64,000 nt of DNA from Mesorhizobium plurifarium (GCA_000824785.1 CCNB01000019.1:99549-163548), one strand, 5' to 3'; shown: positions 34,335 to 44,071, counted from the stretch's first letter. The notes: generated from the letters alone by a model not told the origin. A program made the numbers and translations.

Positions 34335-34419
34335 TCAAAGACTGCCAGGGCAGACTGGCCGCGTGGAAGCGTTGCTTGCCCGCTTTGAGGCCTCATCGCT
34401 CGCGGGCTAGGCTGGCTCC

Positions 34420-35328
34420 ATGATTTTCAGACTGACGTTTCTTGGCACCTCAGCCAGCGTACCCTCGGCCGAGCGAAATCACCCTGCCCTGCTCGTCGAG
34501 GCCGGAGGCCACCGAATTCTGGTCGACTGCGGGGAAGGCACGCAGCGCCAGCTGCTGCGCAGCGGCGCCGGGTTCAGGCGGCTTCATCGCCTACTGCTCA
34601 CGCATGCCCATTTCGACCATATCCTTGGAATCCCCGGCCTGTTCTCGACACTCCGGTTGCGGCAAAGCGAAGATCTCCTGACCGTCCACGGAGGCCCGGA
34701 CACCCTCGACGTCGTCATGCGCATGCTCGCTGGCCTGTGGGGCGAAGGAGGAGCGCCGGTCCCACTAACGCTTGAGCCGCTGACGCCCGGTCGGTTTTTT
34801 CAAGCGGATGAGTTCGCAATCGACTGCTTTCAGGTTCGCCACCGCGACACGGACAGCTATGGCTTCGTGTTCGAGACACCACCGCGCCGTCACCTTCGCG
34901 CCGAGCACCTCACGTCCCTGGGCGTTCCAGACGGTCCAATCAGGAAGCAACTGGTAGAAGGCCGGTCGATCACCCTCGCGAATGGTCGGAAAGTTGCTCC
35001 CGAAGACGTGTTGGGTCCGCCGGAACGAGGCAAGAAGCTGGTCATCATTGGCGATACGGACTCGACCGAGGGGATCGCGGAACATGTCCGCGGCGCCGAC
35101 CTTCTGGTGATCGAGGCCACCTTCCTGGAACGAGATGCTGCCATGGCGCGCGACTATGGTCATCTCACGGCTGCGCAGGCAGCATCTCTCGCAGCGACGA
35201 GCAACGTAAAGCAACTCGTTCTTACGCATATCTCCGGCCGCTATGCCGATGCAGAAATCCTCGCGGAAGCCGTGCGGGCTTTTCCGAACAGCCGTATTGC
35301 GGCTGATCTCGATGTGCTCACCATATAG
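34420..35328 (+). CDS. rnz: ribonuclease Z / metallo-beta-lactamase fold hydrolase
   Basis: A 302-aa tRNA 3'-processing endonuclease-type hydrolase. It opens FLGTSASVPSAERNHPALLV and has the metal motif THAHFDHILGIPG (H-x-H-x-D-H) near residues 62-75, a second ligand region in IIGDTDSTEG, then GHLTAAQAA and LTHISGRY, the ordered motifs of RNase Z. Length fits the short (ElaC) form. A phosphoesterase gene follows 9 nt later, likely co-transcribed. Confidence 0.88.
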   Translation: MIFRLTFLGTSASVPSAERNHPALLVEAGGHRILVDCGEGTQRQLLRSGAGFRRLHRLLLTHAHFDHILGIPGLFSTLRLRQSEDLLTVHGGPDTLDVVMRMLAGLWGEGGAPVPLTLEPLTPGRFFQADEFAIDCFQVRHRDTDSYGFVFETPPRRHLRAEHLTSLGVPDGPIRKQLVEGRSITLANGRKVAPEDVLGPPERGKKLVIIGDTDSTEGIAEHVRGADLLVIEATFLERDAAMARDYGHLTAAQAASLAATSNVKQLVLTHISGRYADAEILAEAVRAFPNSRIAADLDVLTI

Positions 35329-35337
35329 CGGCCGACA

Positions 35338-35805
35338 ATGACATTCAGATTAGGCATCATCTCTGACACGCACGGCCTGTTAAGGCCTGAGGCGGAACGA
35401 CGCCTGGCCGGGGTAAACCACATTATCCATGGCGGAGATATTGGCAGTCCTGACGTTATTTCCGCGCTTCAGCAGATCGCACCGGTTACCGCGATCAGAG
35501 GCAACGTGGATACGGCCGGGTGGGCTTCGAACTACGCCGACACGGTGTTGGTACGGCTGGCAGGCCGAACATTTTACGTCCTCCATGATCTGAACACACT
35601 GCAGGTCTCACCAGCGGCACTCGGCATCGACATGGTCGTGTCGGGCCACTCCCATGTGCCGAAACTCAAAACGGTTGACGGTGTGCTCTACCTTAATCCG
35701 GGCAGCGCCGGCCACCGTCGTTTCAAGTTGCCGACCACGCTTGCGACGGTTGATATCTCGCCTGACGGTCTGCAGCCGGTCATCCACGATCTAAGTAGCG
35801 GCTAA
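35338..35805 (+). CDS. metallophosphoesterase, YfcE family
   Basis: A 155-aa calcineurin-like phosphoesterase. The metal-binding motifs are in order: ISDTHG (residues 8-13), IIHGGDIG, IRGNVD, SGHSHVPK and LNPGSAGHRRF. These define the YfcE/MJ0936 group of small phosphodiesterases. It starts 9 nt after the RNase Z gene with no separate promoter visible. The physiological substrate is unknown. Confidence 0.9.
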   Translation: MTFRLGIISDTHGLLRPEAERRLAGVNHIIHGGDIGSPDVISALQQIAPVTAIRGNVDTAGWASNYADTVLVRLAGRTFYVLHDLNTLQVSPAALGIDMVVSGHSHVPKLKTVDGVLYLNPGSAGHRRFKLPTTLATVDISPDGLQPVIHDLSSG

Positions 35806-36279
35806 AAAGCCGGCTCAACGCATTCGCATGCCAATTCGTGGCCTTGATGAGCGCATTTCGGTCGCAGAACAAAGCGGACACGGTGAGTGGAGGCGTATCA
35901 ACCGACCAATCAGCTCATATCCGCCGATTAGAACGCGCGAATTCCGAGAATCCGGTTGCCTTTTATCTCGACGAGCGCAGGGCGAATGTTGAGAGGGCGT
36001 TCAGTGTTTTGAGGTCAATAGGCCTGCCCACTCCGGAGTTCGGTGATCATCAACAACGGCCTGAAAGGTGGCCGAAAGCGGACCGGCTGACTTCGGCGTG
36101 AACGGGCTAGAAGCCGAGCTTTGGACGGCTCATGCGCTGGATAACTCAAGAAGCAAGCGATGAATTCCTCTCGCCTCGCCGACGCCGGCAACCGTCAACG
36201 TTGTGCGCCGCCGGCGTGGCAGGGTTTTCCAGTCGGCACTTTCGCGCAGATGCGCAGCATCAATCCTCCAACTGGGCCA
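35806..36279. other. 474-bp stretch without a supported gene
   Basis: A GTG-initiated frame at 35838-36101 (87 aa, opening MALMSAFRSQNKADTVSGGV) is possible but lacks a clear ribosome-binding site and family resemblance, so I do not call it. No repeats or RNA structures stand out. Confidence 0.5.
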
Positions 36280-36912
36280 TCAATCCTGCAGTTGGACCAT
36301 GCGCAGGTAAGGCCGCAACTCCTTCCAGCCTTGCGGGAAGCGCTCCTTCGCCTGCTCGTCGCTGAGGCTCGGCGAGATGATCACCGGCTGGCCGGGCTGC
36401 CAGTTCACCGGCGTCGAGACTTTTTGATTGTCGGTGAGCTGCAGGCTGTCGATGGCGCGCAGGATCTCGGAGAAATTGCGGCCGGCGCTCGGCGGGTATG
36501 TCAGGCTAAGGCGGATCTTCTTGTTCGGATCGATGACGTAGACTGCACGCACCGTCACATTGGGGTCGGTCGCGGCGTGGATCATGCCGTAGAGATTGGC
36601 GACCTTCTTGTCGGTGTCGGCGAGCATCGGGAAGTTGAGAGCGTGGCCTTGCGTCTCCTCGATGTCCTTTTCCCAAAGGTTGTGCGCCTTCACATCGTCC
36701 ACGGACAGCCCGAGCGGCTTGATGCCGCGCTTGTCCCATTCAGGCTTGAGGCGGGCTACCTCGGCAAGTTCGGTGGTGCAAACCGGGGTGAAATTCTTCG
36801 GGTGGCTGAAGAAGATGCCCCAGGAATCGCCGAGCCAATCATGGAAGCGGATGTTCCCTTGCGTGCTTTGCTGCTCGAAATCGGGAGCAATCTGGCCGAG
36901 TTGCAGTGACAT
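36280..36912 (-). CDS. 1-Cys peroxiredoxin (Prx6/AhpC-TSA family)
   Basis: A 210-aa thiol peroxidase that reduces hydroperoxides. The peroxidatic Cys sits in FFSHPKNFTPVCTTELAEVA near residue 46; the TPVCTTE form and the C-terminal arm (KELRPYLRMVQLQD) place it in the Prx6 class. I start at ATG 36912 (MSLQLGQIAPDF), which has AGGAAGG upstream, rather than 36 nt earlier. It begins 32 nt after cysI, so it is probably co-transcribed with the sulfite reductase genes and protects or serves sulfur metabolism. Confidence 0.92.
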   Translation of the reverse strand: MSLQLGQIAPDFEQQSTQGNIRFHDWLGDSWGIFFSHPKNFTPVCTTELAEVARLKPEWDKRGIKPLGLSVDDVKAHNLWEKDIEETQGHALNFPMLADTDKKVANLYGMIHAATDPNVTVRAVYVIDPNKKIRLSLTYPPSAGRNFSEILRAIDSLQLTDNQKVSTPVNWQPGQPVIISPSLSDEQAKERFPQGWKELRPYLRMVQLQD

Positions 36913-36944
36913 GATGTCGTCCTTCCTTTCCTGGATGTGAGTCG

Positions 36945-38666
36945 TCAATCGTTGAAGTGCCGGCCTTCCTTGACCTCCGCGGCAAATCCGGCGCGGATGG
37001 CGAAGTCGCCGAAGCGTTCACCCGGCAGGCGGTCTTTCGCGAATTGCCCGATGACCTTGCCGAGCATGTCCAGGATGGTGGCCTCGCCGACGTTCTCCAG
37101 AACCATTTTGTTCAGCCGCTGGCCGTGGAATCCGCCGCCGAGATAGAGGTTGTATTTGCCTGGCGCGCGGCCGGTCAGCCCGATTTCGCCGATATAGGGC
37201 CGCGCGCAGCCGTTCGGACAGCCGGTCATGCGGATGGTGATCGGCTCATCCTCGAGATGATGCGCGGCCAGGATCTTTTCGATCTTGCCGACGAGATCCG
37301 GCAGATAGCGTTCGCTCTCGGCCATGGCGAGTCCGCAGGTCGGCAGCGCCACACACGCCATCGAATTCAGGCGCAAGCCGCTTGCCTTGTTGAGGCAGTC
37401 GAGCCCGAATTCCTTCATCACCCGCTCGATGTCCGGGCGCGCCTCGGGCGCGATATCGGCAATGATCAGGTTCTGGTTGGGCGTGACCCGGAAGGTACCC
37501 TTGTGGATACGCGCGATCGCCCGCAGGCCGTCCATGACAGTGCCGATCACCCGGCCATTTTCGATGAAGAGCGTGCAGTGCTCTTTCCCGTCTTCGCCGC
37601 GCGTCCAGCCGATCGGATCGCCATTCGTGGTGAAATCATACGGGCGCGCGGACGCCAGTGAAAAGCCAAGCCTTGCCTCGATCTCCGCCTTGATCCAGTC
37701 GAGGCCCTTGTCGTCGATCGTGTATTTGAAGCGCGCGCGGCCACGGTCGAGCCGATCGCCATAGTCGCGCTGCACCTGCATGACCGCGTCGCAGACTTCC
37801 AGCATCTTGTCGGCCGCGACGAAGCCGATCACGTCGGCCAGCCTCGGATAGGTTTTCGGCGCCTGGTCGGTGCGGCCCATGCCGCCGCCAATGGCTATGT
37901 TGAAACCCTGGAGTCTGCCGCCCGGGGCGATGGCAATGAAGCCCAGGTCCTGCGCGTAGACGTCGATGTCGTTGGACGGCGGGATGACGAAGCCGATCTT
38001 GAATTTTCGCGGCATATAGGTCCGGCCGTAGAGCGGCTCCTCCGGACCTGAGAGCTCGGTGCGCTCCTCGCCGTACCAGATTTCGCGGTAGGCGCCGGTC
38101 TTGGGGATGGCACGGTCGCTTGCTGCCTTGGCAAGCGCGTAGACCTCCGCATGCAGCTTCGAAAGCAGCGGATTGACCGAGCACATGACGCCGCGCGCGT
38201 CGTCGCCGCAGGCGGCCTTGGTGTCGAGCAGCACGTCGCGCAGGCCTTGAATCGTCGCGCGCAGATTCTGCTTGCGCACGCGGTGCAATTGGAACGTCTG
38301 GCGCGTGGTGAGACGCAACGTGTTCCCGGCATAGGCACGGCCCAGCTCGTCAAGCTTCAGCCACTGGCTCGGGCTGCACACACCGCCCGGCAGCCGCACG
38401 CGCGCCATGAAGGTATAGGCCGGCTCGAGCTTTTGCCGGCGGCGCTCGTCGCGGATGTCGCGATCGTCCTGCTGATAAAGCCCGTGGAACTTCATCAACT
38501 TGATGTCGTTGCCGGGCACGGCGGCGGTCAGCTCTTCGACAAGGCCGGCCGCGATGGTGCCGCGCAGCTGGTCGCTGTTCGCCTTCATGGCCTCATCGGG
38601 GCCGAGCCTTTCCAGTGGTTGCGACAGGTCGCGGCTACGGTCGATTTCCTCCAGGACGGACGTCAT
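36945..38666 (-). CDS. cysI: NADPH-type assimilatory sulfite reductase haemoprotein subunit
   Basis: A 573-aa CysI protein that reduces sulfite to sulfide using sirohaem and a 4Fe-4S cluster. It has the two ferrite-like repeats (e.g. TLRLTTRQTFQLHRVRKQNL) and the cluster cysteines in CVALPTCGLAMAESER and TGCPNGCARPYIGEIGLTG. ATG 38666 follows GAGGTTCAC; a second in-frame ATG at 38684 overlaps the cysJ end. It starts 8 nt after the cysJ stop, in a cysJ-cysI-peroxiredoxin order. Confidence 0.94.
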   Translation of the reverse strand: MTSVLEEIDRSRDLSQPLERLGPDEAMKANSDQLRGTIAAGLVEELTAAVPGNDIKLMKFHGLYQQDDRDIRDERRRQKLEPAYTFMARVRLPGGVCSPSQWLKLDELGRAYAGNTLRLTTRQTFQLHRVRKQNLRATIQGLRDVLLDTKAACGDDARGVMCSVNPLLSKLHAEVYALAKAASDRAIPKTGAYREIWYGEERTELSGPEEPLYGRTYMPRKFKIGFVIPPSNDIDVYAQDLGFIAIAPGGRLQGFNIAIGGGMGRTDQAPKTYPRLADVIGFVAADKMLEVCDAVMQVQRDYGDRLDRGRARFKYTIDDKGLDWIKAEIEARLGFSLASARPYDFTTNGDPIGWTRGEDGKEHCTLFIENGRVIGTVMDGLRAIARIHKGTFRVTPNQNLIIADIAPEARPDIERVMKEFGLDCLNKASGLRLNSMACVALPTCGLAMAESERYLPDLVGKIEKILAAHHLEDEPITIRMTGCPNGCARPYIGEIGLTGRAPGKYNLYLGGGFHGQRLNKMVLENVGEATILDMLGKVIGQFAKDRLPGERFGDFAIRAGFAAEVKEGRHFND

Positions 38667-38673
38667 GTGAACC

Positions 38674-40518
38674 TCAGTAGACATCGATTTGATAGCGATG
38701 GTCGCGCTGCAATGCGCCGAGATAGTCGTCGGCGGCTGCCTTGCCGCGGCCGCCTTGCTGCTGAACGATGGTGCGAAGCGCTGCATGGACGTCGGGGGCG
38801 AGCTTGGCGCCGTCGCCGCAAACGTAGACATGCGCGCCTTCCTCGAGCCAGGCAAACACGTCGCGCGCGTGCTCGATGAGCCGGTGCTGGACATAGGTCT
38901 TTGCCGCGCCGTCGCGGGAAAAGGCGACGTTCATGCGGCTGAGCACGCCGTCCTTCAGGAGATCCTGCCACTCGATTTGGTAGAGGAAGTCGCTGTGGAA
39001 GTTGCGCTCCCCGAAGACCAGCCACGACCTGCCCGTCGCGCCCCGCGCCTCGCGCTCCTGCAGGAAGGCGCGGTACGGCGCCACTCCGGTGCCGGCGCCG
39101 ATCATCAGGATCGGCGCGTCGTCGCCCGGCAGGCGGAAATGACGGTTCTCCTGCACGTAAACGGACACAGCCGTGTCGGGCTCGGCACGGCCCGCGAAGT
39201 GACCGGAGGCAACACCGGAGCGGGGTTCGCCGTGCAGTTCGTAGCGGACCGTGCTCACCGTCAGATGCGCCTCGTCAGGCGCTGCCGCGAGGCTGGATGC
39301 GATCGAATAGAGGCGCGGCTGCAGCGGGCGCAGGCCCGCGACGAAGGTTTGCGGATCGATGCCCTGAACCGGGAAACGCCTGACGATGTCGATCACATGA
39401 TGGCTTCTGAGAAAGGCGGCGCGTGCTTCGGCCTGCTCCTCACCGCGCAACCCGTAGAGTTCCCGGGCGCCGCTGGCCTCCGCCCAATGCTCGACGAAGC
39501 GCGGCGTCGCCGCCGTGATCTCCAGCGCTTCGCCGAGCGCGTCGGCGAGCGTCGTTTTGCGCTCCTTGAGCGAGAGGGGCGTGTCGGCCGAGAGCCGCAG
39601 CATGTCGAGCAAGGACTCGACGAGGCGCGGATCGTTGCGCGGCAGCACACCAAGCGCGTCGCCCGGTTCGAATGCCAGACCCGAGCCTGCCAGCGACAAT
39701 TCAATGTGCCGGGTTTCCTTGCTCGACCCGCGCCCCGTCAGGACGAGATTCTCGATGACGGTGGCAGGAAATGGTATCCGCTTGTCGAAGGCGGGCGTGG
39801 GCGTCGCTGAAGCGGAACCCATGCCGACGGCCCTGGCGGTCGCCCCGCCATTGCCCGCTTGCGCGGGCGGCGTGAGCTTGGCCACCACCGCCTTGATCCA
39901 GCCGGCGGCATCCTCGTCATAATCCACGTCGCAATCGACGCGTGCCGCGAGGCGCGCAGCGCCAAGTTCCTCCAGGCGGCGGTCGAGGCGTTTTCCCGCT
40001 CCGCAATAATGCTCATAGGTGGAATCGCCGAGCGCCAAGATCGCGTACCGCAGATCGGGCAGGCGCGGCGCCTTGCGGCCTTCGACGAACTCGAAGAAAC
40101 CTTTGCCGGAAAGCGGCGGATCGCCCTCGCCATGCGTGCTGGTGACGATCAGCAAGTCCTGCTCGTCCTTCAGGCGGCGCAGCTTGTAGTCTGCCATGTC
40201 GACGGCCGTGGGCTCGACGCCCAGCCGGGCGGCGGCCTCGCCAAGCGCCTTCGCCAGGCCGGCGCCGTTGCCGGTCTCGCTGCCGAACAGGATGGTCAGG
40301 GAGCGCGTCGGTGGCGCGGCCGCCGGCAAGGGCGCCAATGGATCGAGCGTCGCCAGCGGCAGGGCACCGGTGTGCAGCGTCCGCGCATTGTGATCCAGGC
40401 CGGCGAAGTAGCCGCTCAGCCATAGCCCCTGCCCCGGCCTCAGGGAGGTGGCGAGCGCATTGATCTGGTTCCACTGCTCCGCCGTGAAACCTGGCCCTGG
40501 AAACTCGAACGCCGTCAT
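38674..40518 (-). CDS. cysJ: sulfite reductase flavoprotein subunit
   Basis: A 614-aa flavoprotein passing electrons from NADPH to CysI. The N-terminal flavodoxin domain has LTILFGSETGNGAGLAKALG near residue 73 and STHGEGDPPLSGKGF. The C-terminal FAD/NADPH module has PRLYSIASSLAAAPDEAHLT, IGAGTGVAPYRAFLQERE and YVCGDGAKLAPDV, ending RYQIDVY as in CysJ. Preceded by a 372-bp intergenic region with a palindrome; followed 8 nt later by cysI. Confidence 0.94.
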   Translation of the reverse strand: MTAFEFPGPGFTAEQWNQINALATSLRPGQGLWLSGYFAGLDHNARTLHTGALPLATLDPLAPLPAAAPPTRSLTILFGSETGNGAGLAKALGEAAARLGVEPTAVDMADYKLRRLKDEQDLLIVTSTHGEGDPPLSGKGFFEFVEGRKAPRLPDLRYAILALGDSTYEHYCGAGKRLDRRLEELGAARLAARVDCDVDYDEDAAGWIKAVVAKLTPPAQAGNGGATARAVGMGSASATPTPAFDKRIPFPATVIENLVLTGRGSSKETRHIELSLAGSGLAFEPGDALGVLPRNDPRLVESLLDMLRLSADTPLSLKERKTTLADALGEALEITAATPRFVEHWAEASGARELYGLRGEEQAEARAAFLRSHHVIDIVRRFPVQGIDPQTFVAGLRPLQPRLYSIASSLAAAPDEAHLTVSTVRYELHGEPRSGVASGHFAGRAEPDTAVSVYVQENRHFRLPGDDAPILMIGAGTGVAPYRAFLQEREARGATGRSWLVFGERNFHSDFLYQIEWQDLLKDGVLSRMNVAFSRDGAAKTYVQHRLIEHARDVFAWLEEGAHVYVCGDGAKLAPDVHAALRTIVQQQGGRGKAAADDYLGALQRDHRYQIDVY

Positions 40519-40890
40519 CTGGTATTTCCTTTGAGCATGGTCTCGCCGCCGTTGGCTTGGCCGTGCGAAGGCTCATTCAGGACCGAGGTTCGGCGGGCAG
40601 GCGCGACCTTTGCATCGCGTTTCCGACCCAGACAAACGAATGATATTGCTGTCTGACAGCAAGAATTTTGCACTAAACGACGATTTAAACTGCTGTTCTA
40701 ACATTCGTCCAAAGGGCAAACCGTTCTTTCCAACAAAGAGATGTTCCATGGTCAAAAAAAGCCTGATTGGCCGGCTTTGATATTTTTGGCGTTTGGATAG
40801 GAAAGTCAGCGGAATCCAGGAATTGCGATGCTGGTCCCAACGCATGGTGCCTGCCGGAGGCTCGACCAGCTGGGATCCGCCCTGATCGCC
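40519..40890. other. 372-bp gap upstream of cysJ, AT-richer, no gene
   Basis: The stretch upstream of cysJ and downstream of the convergent-side hydantoinase-like gene holds no convincing gene; a 90-residue frame on the minus strand lacks support. It is noticeably richer in A and T around 40630-40800, fitting a promoter region, and contains the palindrome at 40646-40662. Confidence 0.55.
40646..40662. promoter_or_regulatory. palindrome upstream of cysJ
   Basis: TTGCTGT-CTG-ACAGCAA is a perfect 7-bp inverted repeat with a 3-bp centre, 128 nt before the cysJ start. It could be an operator for the sulfur regulator; no such regulator is in the window. Confidence 0.4.
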
Positions 40891-42909
40891 TCAGGAAGCG
40901 ATGCGCGGCCGGCCGGTGGCGGTCGCCACGACGATGGCTTCGACGAAGCTGCGCTCGCCCTCGATGGTCGCCACCTTGATCCGCCGCGCGGTCTCGATCC
41001 GGGCCTGATCGGTGCCGGCACGCTCGGCAAGGCTTGCCGCCAGGACGCGAACATGAGCTTCGGCGGCGGCCATCGCTTCGTCCTCGGTCTCGAAGTCGTC
41101 CAGCCGCTCGCCTGAATTCAGGCGGAAAAGCCCGATCTCCGGCTGGCTGACGCGTGCTTCCGCCGACATGCGCACCTGCCCGACGACCGCACCCAAGGCA
41201 TTCGCCACGTCGGCGTGCTCGGCGATGTGGCAGTCATTGCCTATCAGCGGCGGCAGGCCGGCATAATGGAGCGATGCCGAAGCTCCAAGGCCGATCACCG
41301 GCCGGTCGAGCACGATCGACAGCCGCGCCATTCCGCGTCGCTGGCGAACCGCCCTCTGGACCAGTGGATTGGCAACGGAGACGCCGCCATCCAGCCCATC
41401 CTCGGCAAAGACCGTTTCCAGAACGGCTTCGGCCGAGCGCTGCGTGACGCAGGCGAGAACCATCTCGGAAAATGCCGCCGCATCTTTCGCGATCTGATGC
41501 CCCTGGCCATCGCGCCTGCGTGCAAACAACTCGGCGCCCAATCGGGCCGCGACAGGATCCCAGTTGGCCTGCCGGCCAAGCACGTGAGCGGCGTCGGACG
41601 GTGTGAAGCCGACGATATGCACCAGACCGCGCGCGACCAGGCGATTGAGCGTCGCTACCTGTGAGGTCGACATGAGCAGTTCATCGAGCGCCGCGGGCAC
41701 AGCGGAGATAGCGGCATAGAGCCTCGCCTCGGTGATCGTCAGGCCGGCAGCGAGGCGGTCTGGAACCCCCGTGCGCAAGGCAAAGCGGCCATCCAGCCGG
41801 CCGGTGATGGGCTTGAGCAATTGGCGCCGCAGATCCTTGCCGACCGCATCGCCATGTTCCACGGCCGCCAGCGCCAGCGGCACGAGCCGGCGCGGCCCGA
41901 GCAGGATCGCCGAAGTCAGCGATCGCTCCTGAAGCGAAACTTCCGAGTCTCCCCCGAGGCCGAAGGTTCGCATCGCGACAGCCTCGACCATGGTGCGCTG
42001 GCCGCCGACCGTGGCGCCTTCGGGATCGAGCCGCAGGCGGCCGCCTTCCAGAACGGCGACATCGGTGGTCGTGCCGCCGATGTCGGAAATCACCGCGTCG
42101 TCGAGCTCCGTCAGATAGCGTGCCCCGACCAGGCTGGCCGCCGGGCCGGAAAGAATGGTCTCGATCGGCCGAGCCCGGGCAAACCTGGTGGTGACCAAAG
42201 TGCCGTCGCCGCGCACCATCATCAGCGGCGCCGCGATGCCGCGCTTTTCCAGGAAGCCTTCGGTGGCATCGATAAGGCGGGCGATCAAGGAGATGAGGCG
42301 CGCATTGAGAAGCGTCGTCAGCGCACGGCGCGGTCCGCCGAGCTTGGACGACAGCTCATGCGAGCAGGTCACCGGAAGTCGGCTGCGCTGCTGGATGAGC
42401 TCGCGGGCCGCGATCTCGTGCCCTGGATTGCGAACCGCGAAATAGGACGCCACGGCGACGCCCGAAACGGTTTCGGCAAGCATGGGCAGCTCCTGCGCCA
42501 AGGCGTCCAGCGCGAGAGAGCGCGGTTCGCCGTGGACGTCATGCCCGCCGGGGCAAAAGATAACGGGATCGGGGCCCAACGCCTTCGCCAATCCGCTGCG
42601 GGCAAGATCGTCCTCGGCGAAGCCGATCATCACCAGCGCGACCCGGCCACCCTGCCCTTCGATCAGGGCGTTGGTGGCAAGCGTCGTCGACATCGACACC
42701 AGCTTGATCGCCGCGGGAGAAATGGCAGCTTCGCCGAGGACCGCATCGACGGCGCCGGCGATACCTTCGGCAAGGTCGTGCCGGGTCGTCAGCGACTTCG
42801 CCTTGGCGACGATGCCCGTGGCTTCGGACCACAGGACGGCATCGGTATAGGTGCCACCTGTGTCGATACCGAGATACAGCGGGAAAGCCTGCCCGACGCC
42901 CGCGTTCAT
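40891..42909 (-). CDS. hydantoinase/oxoprolinase family protein (HyuA-like), stand-alone
   Basis: A 672-aa member of the same family as the HyuA at 14073, without a HyuB partner nearby. Its ATPase motifs are LYLGIDTGGTYTDAVLWSE near residue 11 and VISDIGGTTTDVAVLEGGRL near residue 280. ATG 42909 follows AGGGCAGG. The gene starts 40 nt after the truncated haemoglobin gene on the same strand and could be co-transcribed. Some members of this branch act without HyuB; the substrate is unknown. Confidence 0.88.
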   Translation of the reverse strand: MNAGVGQAFPLYLGIDTGGTYTDAVLWSEATGIVAKAKSLTTRHDLAEGIAGAVDAVLGEAAISPAAIKLVSMSTTLATNALIEGQGGRVALVMIGFAEDDLARSGLAKALGPDPVIFCPGGHDVHGEPRSLALDALAQELPMLAETVSGVAVASYFAVRNPGHEIAARELIQQRSRLPVTCSHELSSKLGGPRRALTTLLNARLISLIARLIDATEGFLEKRGIAAPLMMVRGDGTLVTTRFARARPIETILSGPAASLVGARYLTELDDAVISDIGGTTTDVAVLEGGRLRLDPEGATVGGQRTMVEAVAMRTFGLGGDSEVSLQERSLTSAILLGPRRLVPLALAAVEHGDAVGKDLRRQLLKPITGRLDGRFALRTGVPDRLAAGLTITEARLYAAISAVPAALDELLMSTSQVATLNRLVARGLVHIVGFTPSDAAHVLGRQANWDPVAARLGAELFARRRDGQGHQIAKDAAAFSEMVLACVTQRSAEAVLETVFAEDGLDGGVSVANPLVQRAVRQRRGMARLSIVLDRPVIGLGASASLHYAGLPPLIGNDCHIAEHADVANALGAVVGQVRMSAEARVSQPEIGLFRLNSGERLDDFETEDEAMAAAEAHVRVLAASLAERAGTDQARIETARRIKVATIEGERSFVEAIVVATATGRPRIAS

Positions 42910-42949
42910 AGGGCCTGCCCTGGATTGGGAGAGAAATAGACCACGAAGG

Positions 42950-43360
42950 TCATGCAGTGCCCATCGGCCAGGGCTGGTCCGGACGATAGAACATCGCAAG
43001 CTTGAGGCTTTCGGTGATGCGGACCGCCTTGCGCCAGAACAGGCCCGCTGTTTCGTTGTCCAGCAATTCTGCGCAACTTTCGCCGAACAAGGCGAGCCAG
43101 CGATCGAAAAGGCCGATCTCCAACCCTTCGATGCGTCGATGGATCATGACGGGTTCGCCCTTGTAGCGGCCCGAGGTCAGCATCACCGAAGACCAGAAGT
43201 CGTACATCTTCTGCAAATGCGGCCCCCATTCGTCCCGGATAACGCGCTCGAAAATCGGGCTGAGATCGGGATCGGCGCGTACCTTGTCGTAGAACAGGTC
43301 CACGAGCTGACGTATCTGCTGCTCGGAAACCAGGGTGATGTCCTTGACATCTTTGCTCAC
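42950..43360 (-). CDS. group III truncated haemoglobin
   Basis: A 136-aa haem protein of the truncated globin family, group III. The sequence EWGPHLQKMYDFWSSVMLTS and the proximal histidine in KGEPVMIHRRIEGLEIGLFD (His74 by my count) are characteristic, as is the downstream FDRWLALF. Members bind O2 or NO and are linked to nitrosative or microaerobic stress. It starts 21 nt after the CBS-BON gene and is followed by a HyuA-like gene. Confidence 0.88.
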   Translation of the reverse strand: MSKDVKDITLVSEQQIRQLVDLFYDKVRADPDLSPIFERVIRDEWGPHLQKMYDFWSSVMLTSGRYKGEPVMIHRRIEGLEIGLFDRWLALFGESCAELLDNETAGLFWRKAVRITESLKLAMFYRPDQPWPMGTA

Positions 43361-43381
43361 TGGCTCGGCCTCCGCCCTGCC

Positions 43382-44071
43382 TCAAACCAGCGCGTAGGCA
43401 GTGTCGAGGGGAACGCGGTGATCATCCACCGCCCGAACACCAGCAGTGTTCTCCGCCAGAACCAGCGATGCCTTGCGTTCCTGTTCCGACAGATAACCGC
43501 CCCACAAGACGACCACCCCATTGGTCACGATCACGTCGGCTTCTCCGATCGACGGCCATGCCTCGGACCGCAAGGCACCGATGATTTCCCGCCTGATGCT
43601 GGCATCGTCATCGAACGAGGTCGTGCCGGGCAGGCTCCTCCTGGCCGAGACCAGCGCGCGCACCAGGTCCGCTCGTGCGATGATCCCCACGACGCGTTCG
43701 CTATTGACGACAAAGACACGCCGGGCGCGATTGACTTCAAGCAGTCCCGCGATTTCCTGGATCGGTGTGCTCAACGAAACGGTGATCACCTGTCTGGTCA
43801 TGACGTCGGTCACGTGGACGGAGTGCGACTTCAAATAGTTGGCCGCGAGCGCCGTGTTGCTGCCGAAGAGCCGAAACCACCAGGAACGCCGCGGTGCGGC
43901 TGTCCCGATTTCCGCCCTGTGGATCAGGTCCTCCTCGCTCACGATCCCGAGCAGCGCACCATGGTCGATCACCGCAACCGCGCTCAAACCGCGCGTGACG
44001 AGCAAGTCGCACACTTCGTCCAATGTGCTGTCTGGCCCGACCGCGACGACTGGCGACCTCATGATATCCAT
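43382..44071 (-). CDS. CBS-domain protein with C-terminal BON domain
   Basis: A 229-aa cytoplasmic sensor-like protein. It has two CBS domains (residues about 3-55, DIMRSPVVAVGPDSTLDEVC, and about 95-150, VTDVMTRQVITVSLSTPIQE), then a BON domain (about 165-229, IRREIIGALRSEAWP and VVVLWGGYLSEQERKASLVL). CBS pairs bind adenine nucleotides. Start chosen at ATG 44071 near the domain edge; ATG 44155 is in frame and would add 28 residues. Upstream of the haemoglobin gene in the same direction. Confidence 0.87.
   Translation of the reverse strand: MDIMRSPVVAVGPDSTLDEVCDLLVTRGLSAVAVIDHGALLGIVSEEDLIHRAEIGTAAPRRSWWFRLFGSNTALAANYLKSHSVHVTDVMTRQVITVSLSTPIQEIAGLLEVNRARRVFVVNSERVVGIIARADLVRALVSARRSLPGTTSFDDDASIRREIIGALRSEAWPSIGEADVIVTNGVVVLWGGYLSEQERKASLVLAENTAGVRAVDDHRVPLDTAYALV

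Noticed and set aside
35838..36101. 87-codon frame after the phosphoesterase gene
   Set aside because: GTG start without a ribosome-binding site and no recognisable family; left as part of a gene-free gap.
40573..40845. 90-codon minus-strand frame upstream of cysJ
   Set aside because: No start signal or family; lies across the likely cysJ promoter and palindrome.
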